Shown: positions 46,801-54,385 of the stretch, piece after piece
Numbering within the stretch: position 1 is the stretch's first letter
Layout: every line of letters starts with the position of its first letter
Origin: UBA1952 sp965246905
GTDB taxonomy: Bacteria; Bacteroidota; Bacteroidia; Chitinophagales; Chitinophagaceae
Length of the DNA: 64,000 nt
Reading direction: 5' to 3'
NCBI GenBank assembly: GCA_965246905.1
Contig: CBDFFZ010000010.1
Span: 177,241 to 241,240, forward strand
Made by a program: the position numbers and the translations under genes
Notes under the pieces: generated by a model
The model's input: the letters and a program-made list of their open reading frames with translations, nothing else
What the model was told of the DNA's origin: nothing
The model's database searches: none

Positions 46801-47463
46801 ACAATCAGACTCGATACGTTTTTAGAGGTAAATCGTGGTGTGAATATAGGAGGTTGTTTTGACGACTTTTTATCGCCGACGCGTTCATCTGTATACTATC
46901 AGAAGTATATTTCTGGTACAAGAAACGTTGTCAAATATCATTATGAATGGACTGAAGAAGACGGATACATGTTCTTTGATGAAGCGCTTGAAAAAAGTCT
47001 CAAAGCGCAGGGAAAAACTATTGCATTAGGCAACCATGAGAGGTATAAAGTTGAAAGGCTGATAATTCCCGAGTCGGGACAAACATTGCTCGCTGCATAT
47101 TCCAACGAACCTCTTTATACAGCATATGGTCTAATGACTGGCACTTTAGCGTCCGATATAGTCAACTTAAAATTCTTATGCTCAGTTCTTAACTCAAAGC
47201 TCTTAACTCATTATGCTATTGAAAGAGAGATTTTGAGAAAAGGCAATAAAGCTACCCCTCACGTTGGAGTAAAAGGGTTAAATGGATTGCCAATCAAACT
47301 TCCCAAGTCCCAATTGCCGTTCATCACTCTCGTTGACCGCATTCTCCTCAAAAAGAAGGAAGGTAAAGACACTGCCAAAGAAGAAGATGAAATAGACCGT
47401 CTCATCTACGAGCTCTATGAACTTACGGAGGAGGAAATAACGTTGATTGAACGCAACTGCTAG
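43837..47463 (+). CDS. Type IIG-like restriction-methyltransferase (Eco57I family) with invertible specificity half
   Basis: 1208 residues. An N-terminal region has a PD-(D/E)xK-like nuclease arrangement (ARIDFLFQF with D83, FIAIELKSSEYK with E119 and K121). A helical middle part leads to the N6-adenine methyltransferase: QTGSFYTPREIVDYMVN, SAM motif I at 590-596 (LDPACGSGAFPMG) and the catalytic motif IV NPPY at 832-835 (VVVGNPPYISYYG). After NPPY come the remaining methyltransferase fold and a TaqI-like target-recognition domain, ending in a coiled segment (KKKEGKDTAKEEDEIDRLIY). Everything after NPP is encoded in a segment that lies between perfect 76-bp inverted repeats. An alternative tail (47474-48793) lies in it in the opposite orientation. 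Inversion would produce a protein of about 1245 residues with another specificity. Confidence 0.9.
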   Translation: MATATKNNRADILGDITASLKSFKGGVALQDSAIALFKTLGYHSLKMQRLSSPNFEGFKDAFSIDASAINKDKALVKDWARIDFLFQFGDKELSGLTSKRSPEEVDEKEYQSFLFIAIELKSSEYKRADLVGITREINRPFFMPVIVLFHYDNKLTLSIIDRRLHKLRPDRDVLQKVTLIRDIDLIHTHRAHIEILADLSLLNLSSAHSISSFVTLHEAWKKTLSTSELNKRFYRELSNWYFWATKQVIFPGAPTAADAHRKNVNLNELLQEHRATNVIRMLTRLLFVWFIKEKGLIPEELFELNTLQKDILKDISPHHETGMFLESNRDSVYYKAVLQNLFFATLNCPIEAESIDKRKRGFRGDGYGTHRGIDYLMRYKQYFKKPDKFLDMMNSVVPFLNGGLFECLDDKYQNKYIDGFSDQMTQGEQLVVPDYIFFGVEEKVDLSNEYGVSNAATKKAAVKGLINILKSYKFTITENTPIEEDVALDPELLGKVFENLLASYNPETKTTARKQTGSFYTPREIVDYMVNESLMAFLKTAVSDWGKSSEDEIDKELRALTSFDHNTPFGNNKLVQTKIIQALSGCKILDPACGSGAFPMGVLQKMVHMLQKLDPENRIWRDVQLEKAKSDSDAAFDIDDKQDRGERLQEINDAFDQSINDPDYARKLFLIETCIYGVDIQPIATQISKLRFFISLVVEQKVNPDKANFGIRPLPNLETKFVAANTLVDIEKPTAQTTLYNTPRIKELESELKAIRSRLFNARTKDTKLKYRNKDLELRTAIATELKKTGWANDAADKLAGWDPYDQNNASLFFNPEWMFDVSDGFDVVVGNPPYISYYGKNAAPLSNEHRNCFVNQYQAVLKANDRINAMNLMVEKGISLLTSNGHLSFITNKTIAVLPTYAIVRKFILGSSSITYLASNLNPFEAVVDCVIIGLGKKSLGKDYKVKWVNTDLKSFELKDATKILANIHTEFHFPQAEELLFKIEENTIRLDTFLEVNRGVNIGGCFDDFLSPTRSSVYYQKYISGTRNVVKYHYEWTEEDGYMFFDEALEKSLKAQGKTIALGNHERYKVERLIIPESGQTLLAAYSNEPLYTAYGLMTGTLASDIVNLKFLCSVLNSKLLTHYAIEREILRKGNKATPHVGVKGLNGLPIKLPKSQLPFITLVDRILLKKKEGKDTAKEEDEIDRLIYELYELTEEEITLIERNC
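46262..46337 (+). repeat. Left 76-bp inverted repeat of the invertible specificity cassette
   Basis: I compared this sequence base by base with the reverse complement of 48711-48786 and found no difference over 76 bp. It encodes ASLFFNPEWMFDVSDGFDVV and VGNPP, ending at the second base of the second proline codon of NPPY. The reading phase is the same in both copies, so exchange anywhere within it keeps the frame. Confidence 0.97.
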
Positions 47464-47473
47464 CAATTAATCT

Positions 47474-48793
47474 CTAACAGGGAATTAAGATATCTTCCTC
47501 CCCAAGGCCGTACAAAGCAAGGACCAATCGATCGACATCAGCCTCCTCTTTACTTATATCAATTCCGGCTTTTTTCTTAGTAATGATTTTGTTTACCAGC
47601 AAGTCAATCTCTTTCGCTGTCTTGCTGTTCATCGTTTTAGGAATTGGTATCTGCCCTAAATATTTCCAAATGAGCTGATATCCATTCTGAATCTTTGTGC
47701 AATACTTTGAAATAAGCCACCAGCCAAGTTTGCTATTGAGAATTCCAAGCAGAAGCTTGTCATCTTTAGTTATAATCCACATGCTGTCATTACAATACAA
47801 CCCTTGGTCGTCAAAGATGAAACATGGTTTGACTTGGAATTTCTGATACATGATTTTTGGGCGCTCAAACTCCCGCCAATATTGAATACCATCTTGCGTT
47901 TCGAACCATTTGTATCCTGTCTTCTTTCTCGCATTTCCTACACCGCTCTGCTCTAATCTCTTTTTGCCATAAGACAATAGGTGTGCTTTTACAGGTGGAT
48001 AATCATTAATATTAATACCAAGAGCAGGAAAAGTACCAATTAGATATTTGTCATCTGTTTTGCTATACCAAGGCGAGATACTTTTTCCGCGTAAGACTGG
48101 CTTCAACAGCTTTTTACTAGGTGCATGTTCCTTTATTATAGTTTTCTGAGTTGCACCATCAATAAGAAAGGCTTCAGTCAGTCCTGTTGTGACACCACGA
48201 CAAACTTCGTTTCCTATATATTCTTCCAACTTCAAACAGTCTCCCCAAATCCTTTCCAAAAGCTCAGTTTCTTTGCCACCAGACAACATCCAAGTATCAT
48301 TAGTAAGATTATTAGTATTGAACTCGATAGAGGCCATTTCAATGCGATTCTGCAAAGTATCGGCATTGGTTAGTGGTTCATTGATGCTTGTATATTGTAA
48401 TAGCCTTCCCATCTCTGCTTTCTGTGCCCGCAAGATGCAGGCATACGTAGTGGCGGATTCAAAAACCTGAACATCACCAAAATCTATTATCTCTTTTACT
48501 GCTTGCTTTAGCAGATAACTGCGTAGCGGCTTCCCATAACCAGCCTGCATCCATTTATCTTGTATAATGTATGCAAGGTGTCCTCCTTTTTGTAATAAGT
48601 TAAACGCTAATTCAACAAAATAAACATAAAGGTCCGCTGTCCCGCTGTAGGTCTTATAGTTTGTTTTAAGCAAAGGCTTCGGCACTTTGATATCTTCGTG
48701 TCGCACATAAGGCGGATTCCCAACAACAACGTCAAAGCCGTCACTTACATCAAACATCCATTCCGGGTTGAAGAAAAGGGAGGCATATCGCAC
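47474..48793 (-). pseudogene. Silent alternative C-terminal half (TRD) of the restriction-methyltransferase
   Basis: A 439-codon frame that starts only with a GTG immediately before the repeat, then reads ASLFFNPEWMFDVSDGFDVV as in the active gene, NPPYVRHEDIKVPKPLLK, GTADLYVYFVELAFNLLQKG, and a recognition domain (KPVLRGKSISPWYSKTDD, MYQKFQVKPCFIFDDQGL, KIQNGYQLIWKYLGQIPIP). It lacks SAM motif I and the nuclease part, so it cannot work alone. It has no visible promoter and is best seen as a storage cassette rather than a separate gene. Base composition appears AT-richer than in the conserved part of the gene. Confidence 0.88.
48711..48786 (-). repeat. Right 76-bp inverted repeat of the invertible specificity cassette
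   Basis: Exact reverse complement of 46262-46337. It lies at the 5' end of the silent half and 21 bp before the ATG of the recombinase gene. Read outward it also covers the recombinase's likely upstream region, so inversion does not separate that gene from its leader. Confidence 0.97.
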
Positions 48794-48807
48794 TACCTTG
48801 TCAATCT

Positions 48808-49416
48808 ATGATCTATGCTTACATCCGCGTATCTACAGAGCGGCAAAACACCGAAAACCAACGCCACGAGATTGACCGTTTCGCTCAATCGAAGAATCTT
48901 ACCATCGACAAATGGGTATCTGAGAAAATCAGCTCTACTAAAAGATTAGAAGAGCGTGCCTTGCATACACTACTTCGTAAACTACGAACAGAAGATATTC
49001 TCATCGTTTCTGAGATCTCACGTGTTGGTCGTAACCTCATGCAGATTATGAGCATTCTTAACCTTTGTATGGAGCGAAATGTGCGTGTGCTGGCTATTAA
49101 AGAAGGGTACGAGCTTGGCGATAATATCAATTCTAAAGTGTTGGCTTTTGCTTTCGGTTTATCTGCAGAAATAGAACGCAACTTAATTTCTCTACGTACT
49201 CGTGAAGCAATGGCTCGTCTTAAAGCAGAAGGAAAGCCATTAGGACGCCCATCCGGAAGCCGTACCAAAATGCCGAAATTAGCTCAGCATACAGAATACA
49301 TCCGAAAGAAACTGGCAGCTGGCTATACTCAAAAAATGATAGCAACTAAATTGAAAGTGCATAGGCAAACTGTAAGCACTTGGATCAAGGCACATGGATT
49401 GGCTACTCCTATATAA
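48808..49416 (+). CDS. Serine site-specific recombinase (resolvase/invertase family)
   Basis: 202 residues, the size of Hin/Pin/resolvase proteins. The catalytic serine is Ser9 in MIYAYIRVSTERQNTENQRH. Other landmarks are ILIVSEISRVGRNLMQIM, LAFAFGLSAEIERNLISLRT and EAMARLKAEGKPLGRPSGSR, followed by a C-terminal helix-turn-helix (YTQKMIATKLKVHRQTVST). Such enzymes cut and rejoin paired short sites with two-base staggered ends. Its place next to the 76-bp inverted repeat makes it the obvious candidate to invert the specificity segment. It carries no insertion-sequence features around it. Confidence 0.93.
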   Translation: MIYAYIRVSTERQNTENQRHEIDRFAQSKNLTIDKWVSEKISSTKRLEERALHTLLRKLRTEDILIVSEISRVGRNLMQIMSILNLCMERNVRVLAIKEGYELGDNINSKVLAFAFGLSAEIERNLISLRTREAMARLKAEGKPLGRPSGSRTKMPKLAQHTEYIRKKLAAGYTQKMIATKLKVHRQTVSTWIKAHGLATPI

Positions 49417-49443
49417 GCGAAGTTTTATAATCGCCAGTGCAGG

Positions 49444-49923
49444 CTATGTAGGGTCGAAGTGATTATAAGTAGTATTTAATTCAAGCGCAGCATAAACCTC
49501 AAAGATCGTCTGGATATACGGGTCTTCAACTTCCACATAGGTCATTTGCATTTTAGCAACGCGAGCCTTAGCGGCCGAGAACATTTCTTTGTAGGGCGAA
49601 GTTGTGGTAAAAATCTTCCGAGTAAGCTTCTCTTTATATCCTTTTTTCTCTGCCATTTCTTTAGCCAGGCGATAAGCAAAACTTGCATCATAATGGCTGG
49701 CACTTGCCCGGCCGTGCTCCATTAATCTTTGGCGCATTCGGTTTGATCTGCCTACATAAAGAGGCTTTCCTTTTTCCTGAAATAAATAAATACCTTTTTG
49801 TGGTAGGTTTTTAAGGCTAGTGCGTTCACATAAAGTACAAGCCTTTAACTCCTTCAATAATCTTGGGAGTTGCTTTTTTATTGACTCAAAGGTGGGTTTG
49901 GTGCTTTGCATCTGCTGGCTCAA
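49444..49923 (-). CDS. GIY-YIG nuclease-fold protein
   Basis: 159 residues. The GIY-YIG core is visible as QKGIYLFQEKGKPLYVGRSN followed by RMRQRLMEHG, giving the GIY and YVG elements and the catalytic arginine. A preceding pair of cysteines (CTLCERTS) may be structural. The C-terminal region (MQMTYVEVEDPYIQTIFEVY) includes glutamates that could supply the metal ligand. It converges with the recombinase gene (27 bp between stops) and is the last gene of a minus-strand group with the two unknown genes upstream. Confidence 0.85.
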   Translation of the reverse strand: MSQQMQSTKPTFESIKKQLPRLLKELKACTLCERTSLKNLPQKGIYLFQEKGKPLYVGRSNRMRQRLMEHGRASASHYDASFAYRLAKEMAEKKGYKEKLTRKIFTTTSPYKEMFSAAKARVAKMQMTYVEVEDPYIQTIFEVYAALELNTTYNHFDPT

Positions 49924-49940
49924 AAGCTAAAGCGTATATG

Positions 49941-51053
49941 CTACTCTTGATTTAAATCAATAAGCCTGACTGTATTTTGCCCCGTGAATACGCCAACAAT
50001 TCTTACTTCTTCTTCAAAATAATTTTTGACAATATCGCCTAAGCCTTCCGGCACAACGACAAACAACTTAACGCCACTTTCAAGTTTCAAAGCAAACCTG
50101 CTTTCATCAGAATCAGCAGAAGTAAGGCGTCCCACGAATTCTTTTGGCTCATCCTTATCAATACCAATACCCTTTCCGTCAATCAACAAGTCACTATTAA
50201 ATTGGGATTTAAGCCTGGTAAAGCTAATGCGCCTCTCATGCCCATCCCGAATGGTAGTAAACCCGACTAATGAAATATCGCTGCCATCCGGTGCCATTTC
50301 TTTAGTAAGAGAAAAGAAGTTCCTGAAATAAGCCTCATCATTAATTGTTTCTTTCAATTCGGCTTCACGTCCTTCATTGATCAGAGCTATATTATTTAGG
50401 ACATCGTCAACAACTCCTAATGGTGTCTCCGTTCCTAGAAATTGTAGTTGGGATGTAGGAACACCAAAGTGAACCGTAAATGCAAAGCTCGCTGCGCGCC
50501 CAACAGATAAGTAGGGCTCAAATGCATGTTTCAATTCTTTATTAACAGGTCCGGATTCTCGAAATGGTCTGCCAGTTTTTCTTTCAGCTGTCCTAAGCGT
50601 AAGCTTTTCAAAAAGATTTATTCTTTTAGTGACTTGGTCGCTCTTCGCAAATCCAAAGCCAACTTGTTTACCAGATATGGACATCTGTACTTCTGTACCG
50701 TTAAGTTCAATTCCATTCAATTGTAGATGCCTTTCAAAATTTATATTCTCATAAATATCTCTAAGTTCTTCAGCAATTTCATTTGGTGGGTTTCCAATCA
50801 GTCCATAGGCAACCAATCTTTCAGCCTCACTATAATTTTGTGCATTTAGCGCAAGAGATGCAGCGCTTCTGAATAATACAGATTCGGAAGGCTCACCAAC
50901 GTCTTGTTGGCGGGCAGCAAATGCTGCTTTACTTTCTTTCACTAAGGCTTCACGAAAGTATTGCAATGATGCCTCGGAATCACCTCGATTTTTATAATAA
51001 AAACCTTGATCTGCTAACTCCATTGCATCCCTATGTAATTCGGATATATTCAT
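49941..51053 (-). CDS. Unrecognised 370-residue protein with TPR-like N-terminus
   Basis: I do not recognise the family. Residues 1-105 look like helical repeats (MELADQGFYYKNRGDSEASL, SLALNAQNYSEAERLVAYGL). A beta-rich middle (LNGIELNGTEVQMSISGKQV) and a C-terminal part (GKGIGIDKDEPKEFVGRLTS, VVPEGLGDIVKNYFEEEVRI) follow; the tail resembles a small beta-barrel that could bind a ligand. Its ATG overlaps the TGA of the upstream gene (ATGA), so the two are made together. The position in a restriction-like island suggests defence, without direct evidence. Confidence 0.6.
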   Translation of the reverse strand: MNISELHRDAMELADQGFYYKNRGDSEASLQYFREALVKESKAAFAARQQDVGEPSESVLFRSAASLALNAQNYSEAERLVAYGLIGNPPNEIAEELRDIYENINFERHLQLNGIELNGTEVQMSISGKQVGFGFAKSDQVTKRINLFEKLTLRTAERKTGRPFRESGPVNKELKHAFEPYLSVGRAASFAFTVHFGVPTSQLQFLGTETPLGVVDDVLNNIALINEGREAELKETINDEAYFRNFFSLTKEMAPDGSDISLVGFTTIRDGHERRISFTRLKSQFNSDLLIDGKGIGIDKDEPKEFVGRLTSADSDESRFALKLESGVKLFVVVPEGLGDIVKNYFEEEVRIVGVFTGQNTVRLIDLNQE

Positions 51054-51583
51054 GGCTTTTTAGCAAATTTTGATTGAGGTATTTTGAAAGCTGTAACGGA
51101 TACATATGCTGGCAAAGCAGTGCCATCAGAGCGTTTGGTTTGCTTACACTTACTATTAAAGCGCTTTTCAAGTTCCTTTTCATCCCCATCAAACGTCCCA
51201 GAAACTTCAAGCCTGGCTTTACTTTGGAACAAAATATCGTCCGGTTCACCTAACCAATAATCTATTCCTGTGCCTTTAACAGAACGTTCGACGACGGTAT
51301 ATTTTGTCAGCTTAAGTGCAAGCATAATAGCCATGCATTCGGCTGCATGTTCCGTAGCTTCCTGCTGATCTGCATAAGTCCTTTGTAATTGGTCATCTAC
51401 TACGTGAGGCCATGATAATTGCATTACACCATTTTCATCACCCGTAATTGCCATGTTACAGCCGATATTATGTTTCTGGCGATGGAGAGTAACAATGCAA
51501 TTTTCAAATAAGAAACTGGCTTTAGCTTTCGAAAGTCCTGGGCACCCTTGCTTTATCTCTTCTAGGTTTAAGGTCTGCAACAT
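51050..51583 (-). CDS. Unrecognised 177-residue protein, coupled to the TPR-like gene
   Basis: Started at ATG 51583 (MLQTLNLEEIKQGCPGLSKA). No known family is evident. The first part has TLHRQKHNIGCNMAITGDEN; a middle helix (HAAECMAIMLALKLTKYTVV) is followed by GTGIDYWLGEPDDILFQSKARLE... in which an Asp and a later Glu-Val-Ser (ARLEVSGTF) are spaced like part of a restriction-endonuclease fold. That match is weak. It is the first gene of a three-gene minus-strand group with the TPR-like and GIY-YIG genes. Confidence 0.55.
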   Translation of the reverse strand: MLQTLNLEEIKQGCPGLSKAKASFLFENCIVTLHRQKHNIGCNMAITGDENGVMQLSWPHVVDDQLQRTYADQQEATEHAAECMAIMLALKLTKYTVVERSVKGTGIDYWLGEPDDILFQSKARLEVSGTFDGDEKELEKRFNSKCKQTKRSDGTALPAYVSVTAFKIPQSKFAKKP

Positions 51584-51718
51584 TATTTGATCTATATTGC
51601 TTCGAAAGATAGCTGGTTTTTTGGTTTTCCAGCTATATGCTCTCCCGCCCAATGTCCTTCATAGAATTGGAAAAGCCAAACAGAGTCAAATTCTGTCATT
51701 TCAAAACAAAGCACCCGC

Positions 51719-51749
51719 AAAAAAAGGCCATCCCCAACCGGGGACAGCC
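51719..51749 (-). terminator. Rho-independent terminator
   Basis: Stem GGCtgTCCCC/GGGGAtgGCC on the minus strand followed by seven T, just after the stop of the 51776 gene. A decayed copy of this terminator lies at 57393-57413. Confidence 0.85.
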
Positions 51750-51775
51750 TCTTTCCATAAAAATATCAAAAACCC

Positions 51776-52474
51776 TTAGTCCTTGGTTTCAGGATCCACG
51801 CCATCATCCGGCCCCGCCTGCTCGTGCCGCATTCCCAGATCCTGGATGATCCTTGTTTGGCGGTACTGGGTTATATAGGCCGGGTCGCGGTCTTCGAAGT
51901 TGTACACCATGCGGTCCATTACAGAAAGGGCATGGCGGCTTTTCGCTTCCCACTGCGGCACCGACAGGCGGGCGGTGGATTTTCCGGTAACGGTAACGCG
52001 GGCCTTCGTCTGCGCGCTTTCCATATTATCTACAGCCTGTCCGGCTTCCTTCAACGCCTCCGGCGTTACATTGTAATCGCGCAGGTTTTCTGCTACGGCG
52101 GCTATCGCCTTCAATATCTTCCTGAGCACACCGGCCTGTGTATTGTCATCGAGGCCCAGCAGGTAAGATTTGCTGTAGTTCACTTGTGCATACAGGTCGT
52201 GGTTGCCATTATTGAGCGCATAGGCTGCCGTGTTTCGCGCGAGCTTCAGCACCATGCTTACAGCCATTTCGGTGCCGGCATCCTTATCGCCGGTGATGCC
52301 CTGGGTTTTCTGCGATTGCTGCTCCAGCACTGCATCCCGCCCGGCTATGGATGCCTCCAGCTCTGCGTGGGCCTGGGCAAAGATGGGCTGGCCCTGCCAT
52401 ACTTCCTTGTGCTCGTTATTGTGCTTTGCTACCGCCTTGTTCATCGTCAGGCGGTTTCGTTCAGGGATGTTCAT
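51776..52474 (-). CDS. Conserved hypothetical protein, alpha-helical
   Basis: 232 residues from ATG 52474 (MNIPERNRLTMNKAVAKHNN); the frame is open to 52531. The sequence is mostly helical and charged (ELEASIAGRDAVLEQQSQKT, RKILKAIAAVAENLRDYNVT), with no signal peptide or membrane span, and ends in a flexible acidic tail (HEQAGPDDGVDPETKD). I cannot assign a function. A minus-strand TATTTTTG at 52505-52512 is a fair -7 box. A fragment of a second copy (terminator plus the last 24 or so codons) lies at 57393-57516, and each copy is accompanied by an array of 42-bp repeats. Confidence 0.7.
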   Translation of the reverse strand: MNIPERNRLTMNKAVAKHNNEHKEVWQGQPIFAQAHAELEASIAGRDAVLEQQSQKTQGITGDKDAGTEMAVSMVLKLARNTAAYALNNGNHDLYAQVNYSKSYLLGLDDNTQAGVLRKILKAIAAVAENLRDYNVTPEALKEAGQAVDNMESAQTKARVTVTGKSTARLSVPQWEAKSRHALSVMDRMVYNFEDRDPAYITQYRQTRIIQDLGMRHEQAGPDDGVDPETKD

Positions 52475-52975
52475 AAAAATAAAATTTAAAAATTTGGTGA
52501 GCGGCAAAAATAAAAGCGCATCCTTCAGCAAAAGGCAAATGAATAAAATAATTTGTATTGTTTAACAAATTTTAATTCATTCATTTTCATGATTATTTTA
52601 ATAATAAAGAGTTTTAATTGAAGCGCATGGATTAGGAAGCTAGCATGCTGAGACTGCAATTGTTTTGTAAGCCAACCTTGCCATCCCGCATGAATCATTG
52701 AATAAGCTTTTGGGCTAAAGATCCCTTCGGGACGACCAAGTTGACAGGATAGGTTATATTAATTAGCCAGCTAACATTGTACCCGAGCTCCCCTTCCCCC
52801 TTTTCGTGATTCCCGCAGGGACCGCGCGCAGCGCTGCCGGATTATGGGGCAGTGCACCCGCAGTAATACAGCGGCATTCCGCATTTATAGAGGGGGCAAA
52901 GACATCCCGGCAACGCGCGGGCGGTTTAATGCATCGTGCATGGGCATTTATTGCCCGTGCACACGCATTTGTGTG
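52475..52975. other. Intergenic region upstream of the repeat array
   Basis: About 0.5 kb with no credible gene. It contains the probable promoter of the gene at 51776-52474. At its right end lies a weak 42-bp unit (52934-52975) with CGTGCACACGCATTTGTGTG, a sequence that recurs in similar form just after the array (53188-53207). Confidence 0.5.
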
Positions 52976-53185
52976 TCATGTATTAATATTAATCGTCAAA
53001 GCTTAGACTTTTGGACGTCATGCATTAACATTAATACTCAAGGCTAAGGCTTTCAGGCATCAAGTATCTAAATAAATCTTCAAGGCAAAAGGATTTGGAC
53101 CCAACGCATGAGTAATAATCATCCAGGTTGGAACATTTAGAACCCATGTATTCAAATTTATCTTCAGGGTTAACGGATTTGGATA
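52976..53185. repeat. Array A: five 42-bp tandem repeats
   Basis: Five units of exactly 42 bp (starts 52976, 53018, 53060, 53102, 53144) with a degenerate consensus of the form tCATGtATTAAtATTAAT-cTCAaGGctaagg-tTTGGAc-. Divergence among units is high and there are no unique spacers, so it is a true tandem repeat and not a CRISPR. 42 bp equals 14 codons; two units read CININ-QS-DFWTS in one frame, but stops interrupt the frame in other units. A sister array is at 57667-57876. Confidence 0.85.
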
Positions 53186-53518
53186 CCCTGCGCACGCATT
53201 TGGGTGTCGTGCCATCGTTTCGGCACGCCGGCTACACCTGTATGGCCACGCTGCGTATGCGTCCACAGTCCAGGTGCGGCTTCCGGGAGAGCCTGCAGGC
53301 AACGAGCCAAAGTGTTCTTCCGTGGGCGGAACAACCCTTATTTTGTACCTGACAAGCGGCAGCGGTTACGGCAACAGCTATACCTACTTTGGGTAGTGTC
53401 TCAGGTTGAAAAACAAGTCGCTGTGGGCTGCTTCCTGGCGTCAGCATCACTTGAGCAAGATTAGGCCGTGTACAAGCTTGACCACATCCACTTGTTATAG
53501 GAAAGGCTGCAAAACTTT
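53186..53518. other. Non-coding stretch between array A and the AHSA1 gene
   Basis: Begins with a copy of the array-flanking motif (GCGCACGCATTTGGGTGTCG). I see no gene with recognisable features; the open frames are short and have arginine/cysteine-rich, non-protein-like compositions. Confidence 0.45.
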
Positions 53519-54052
53519 CTACTGCCTTTGCGATAAATTGGCCAGCAATTCTTCCAGGTTTTTCATCGTCATAGTAATTCCTTCCTTAAAGCCGGTTTCA
53601 AGCAGCTTCTCCATGCGGGCAAGGGATTCATTACAAATAGTAATACAGACCTTTGTTGTTCCGGCAAGTTCGCTGAAAGCTAAATCCCATTCAGAACCGG
53701 GCAATTCAGGAAGCTCATCTTTGTCCGCAAAAGCGTTCAACAGTTTGAAATTGGTTTTTGGAGTAATAGAAGTGTATTTCTGAACGGCCCAGCGCTCTTG
53801 CCCTTCGGGGCTTACCATGGCATAAAATCTTCGCCCGCCAACTTCAAAATTCATGATTTTTGTTTTTGAGGCCCAGGGCTTAGGCGCCCACCATTCGTCA
53901 AGAATTTTTGGTTTGGTAAAAGCATCCCATACCAGCGAAAGACCGGCGTTAAATTCTCTGATGATGACTACCGTTTTTGTCGTTTTGTCAACGGTAAAAT
54001 CAAATAGCAAATTGTTGTTCTCCGCGCTTGGCGATTCTTCTTTGTTCAACAT
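53519..54052 (-). CDS. SRPBCC / AHSA1-family protein
   Basis: 177 residues. The SRPBCC core is visible as TVVIIREFNAGLSLVWDAFT followed by KPKILDEWWAPKPW, then MNFEVGGRRFYAMVSPEGQE and a C-terminal helix ending in KNLEELLANLSQ. Proteins of this type have a ligand-binding helix-grip fold related to the Hsp90 co-chaperone Aha1. They are often encoded next to an ArsR regulator, as here: the regulator's last 7 bp overlap this gene's start. The ligand is unknown. Confidence 0.88.
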   Translation of the reverse strand: MLNKEESPSAENNNLLFDFTVDKTTKTVVIIREFNAGLSLVWDAFTKPKILDEWWAPKPWASKTKIMNFEVGGRRFYAMVSPEGQERWAVQKYTSITPKTNFKLLNAFADKDELPELPGSEWDLAFSELAGTTKVCITICNESLARMEKLLETGFKEGITMTMKNLEELLANLSQRQ

Positions 54053-54369
54053 TTTTTCTGGTTTTTAATGGTTGATAATACTTGGTCTAATTGATCGAAC
54101 CGGGTTTCCCAAAGCCCTCTGAATTGGTTTATCCATTTATCGATCTCTTGAAGTCTTTCCGTTTCGAGTGAGTAATAGATTTCTCTCCCTTGTTGCGCCT
54201 GTTTTATCAGGCTGCATTCTGTGAGTATGCGGAGGTGTTTGGAAACAGCCTGCCGCGTTGTGTGGAAGTTTTCCGCAATGGCGTTTGGCGTCATTGCCTC
54301 CAATGCAATCAGCGCGATAATTGCCCGCCTTGTGGGGTCGGCTATTGCCTGGAAAATGTCTCTTCTCAT
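54046..54369 (-). CDS. ArsR-family winged-helix repressor
   Basis: 107 residues from ATG 54369 (MRRDIFQAIADPTRRAIIAL). The recognition region is MTPNAIAENFHTTRQAVSKH followed by LRILTECSLIKQAQQGREIY. No metal-binding cysteine pair is seen, so this is the SdpR-like, AHSA1-linked branch. It is co-transcribed with the AHSA1 gene, and a perfect 11-bp inverted repeat around its promoter is its likely own operator. Confidence 0.9.
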   Translation of the reverse strand: MRRDIFQAIADPTRRAIIALIALEAMTPNAIAENFHTTRQAVSKHLRILTECSLIKQAQQGREIYYSLETERLQEIDKWINQFRGLWETRFDQLDQVLSTIKNQKKC

Positions 54370-54385
54370 ACTGTATGAATGAACC

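Larger units (their letters stand above)
46262..48786. other. Invertible DNA segment swapping target-recognition domains
   Basis: 2373 bp (46338-48710) between the two inverted repeats hold two convergent C-terminal coding halves whose stop codons are 10 bp apart. In the orientation seen, half A is joined to the methyltransferase. Half B is silent and would be joined after inversion. Both are clearly different in sequence in the recognition part but alike at the very end (KKKEGKDTAKEEDEIDRL against KKKAGIDISKEEADVDRL). A serine recombinase gene begins 22 bp outside the right repeat. Comparable shuffling is known for type I hsdS and for BREX pglX. Confidence 0.88.

Noticed and set aside
47474..48793. 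Independent second DNA methyltransferase gene
   Set aside because: It lacks the SAM-binding motif and nuclease part and begins inside the inverted repeat with only a GTG; it is a silent specificity half.
40391..51583. Canonical BREX or DISARM system
   Set aside because: No pglZ, brxC, brxL, drmA or drmB-like genes are present; only a helicase and a methyltransferase are shared in general type.
52976..53185. CRISPR array
   Set aside because: The whole 42-bp unit repeats with scattered differences; there are no constant repeats alternating with unique spacers, and no cas genes.
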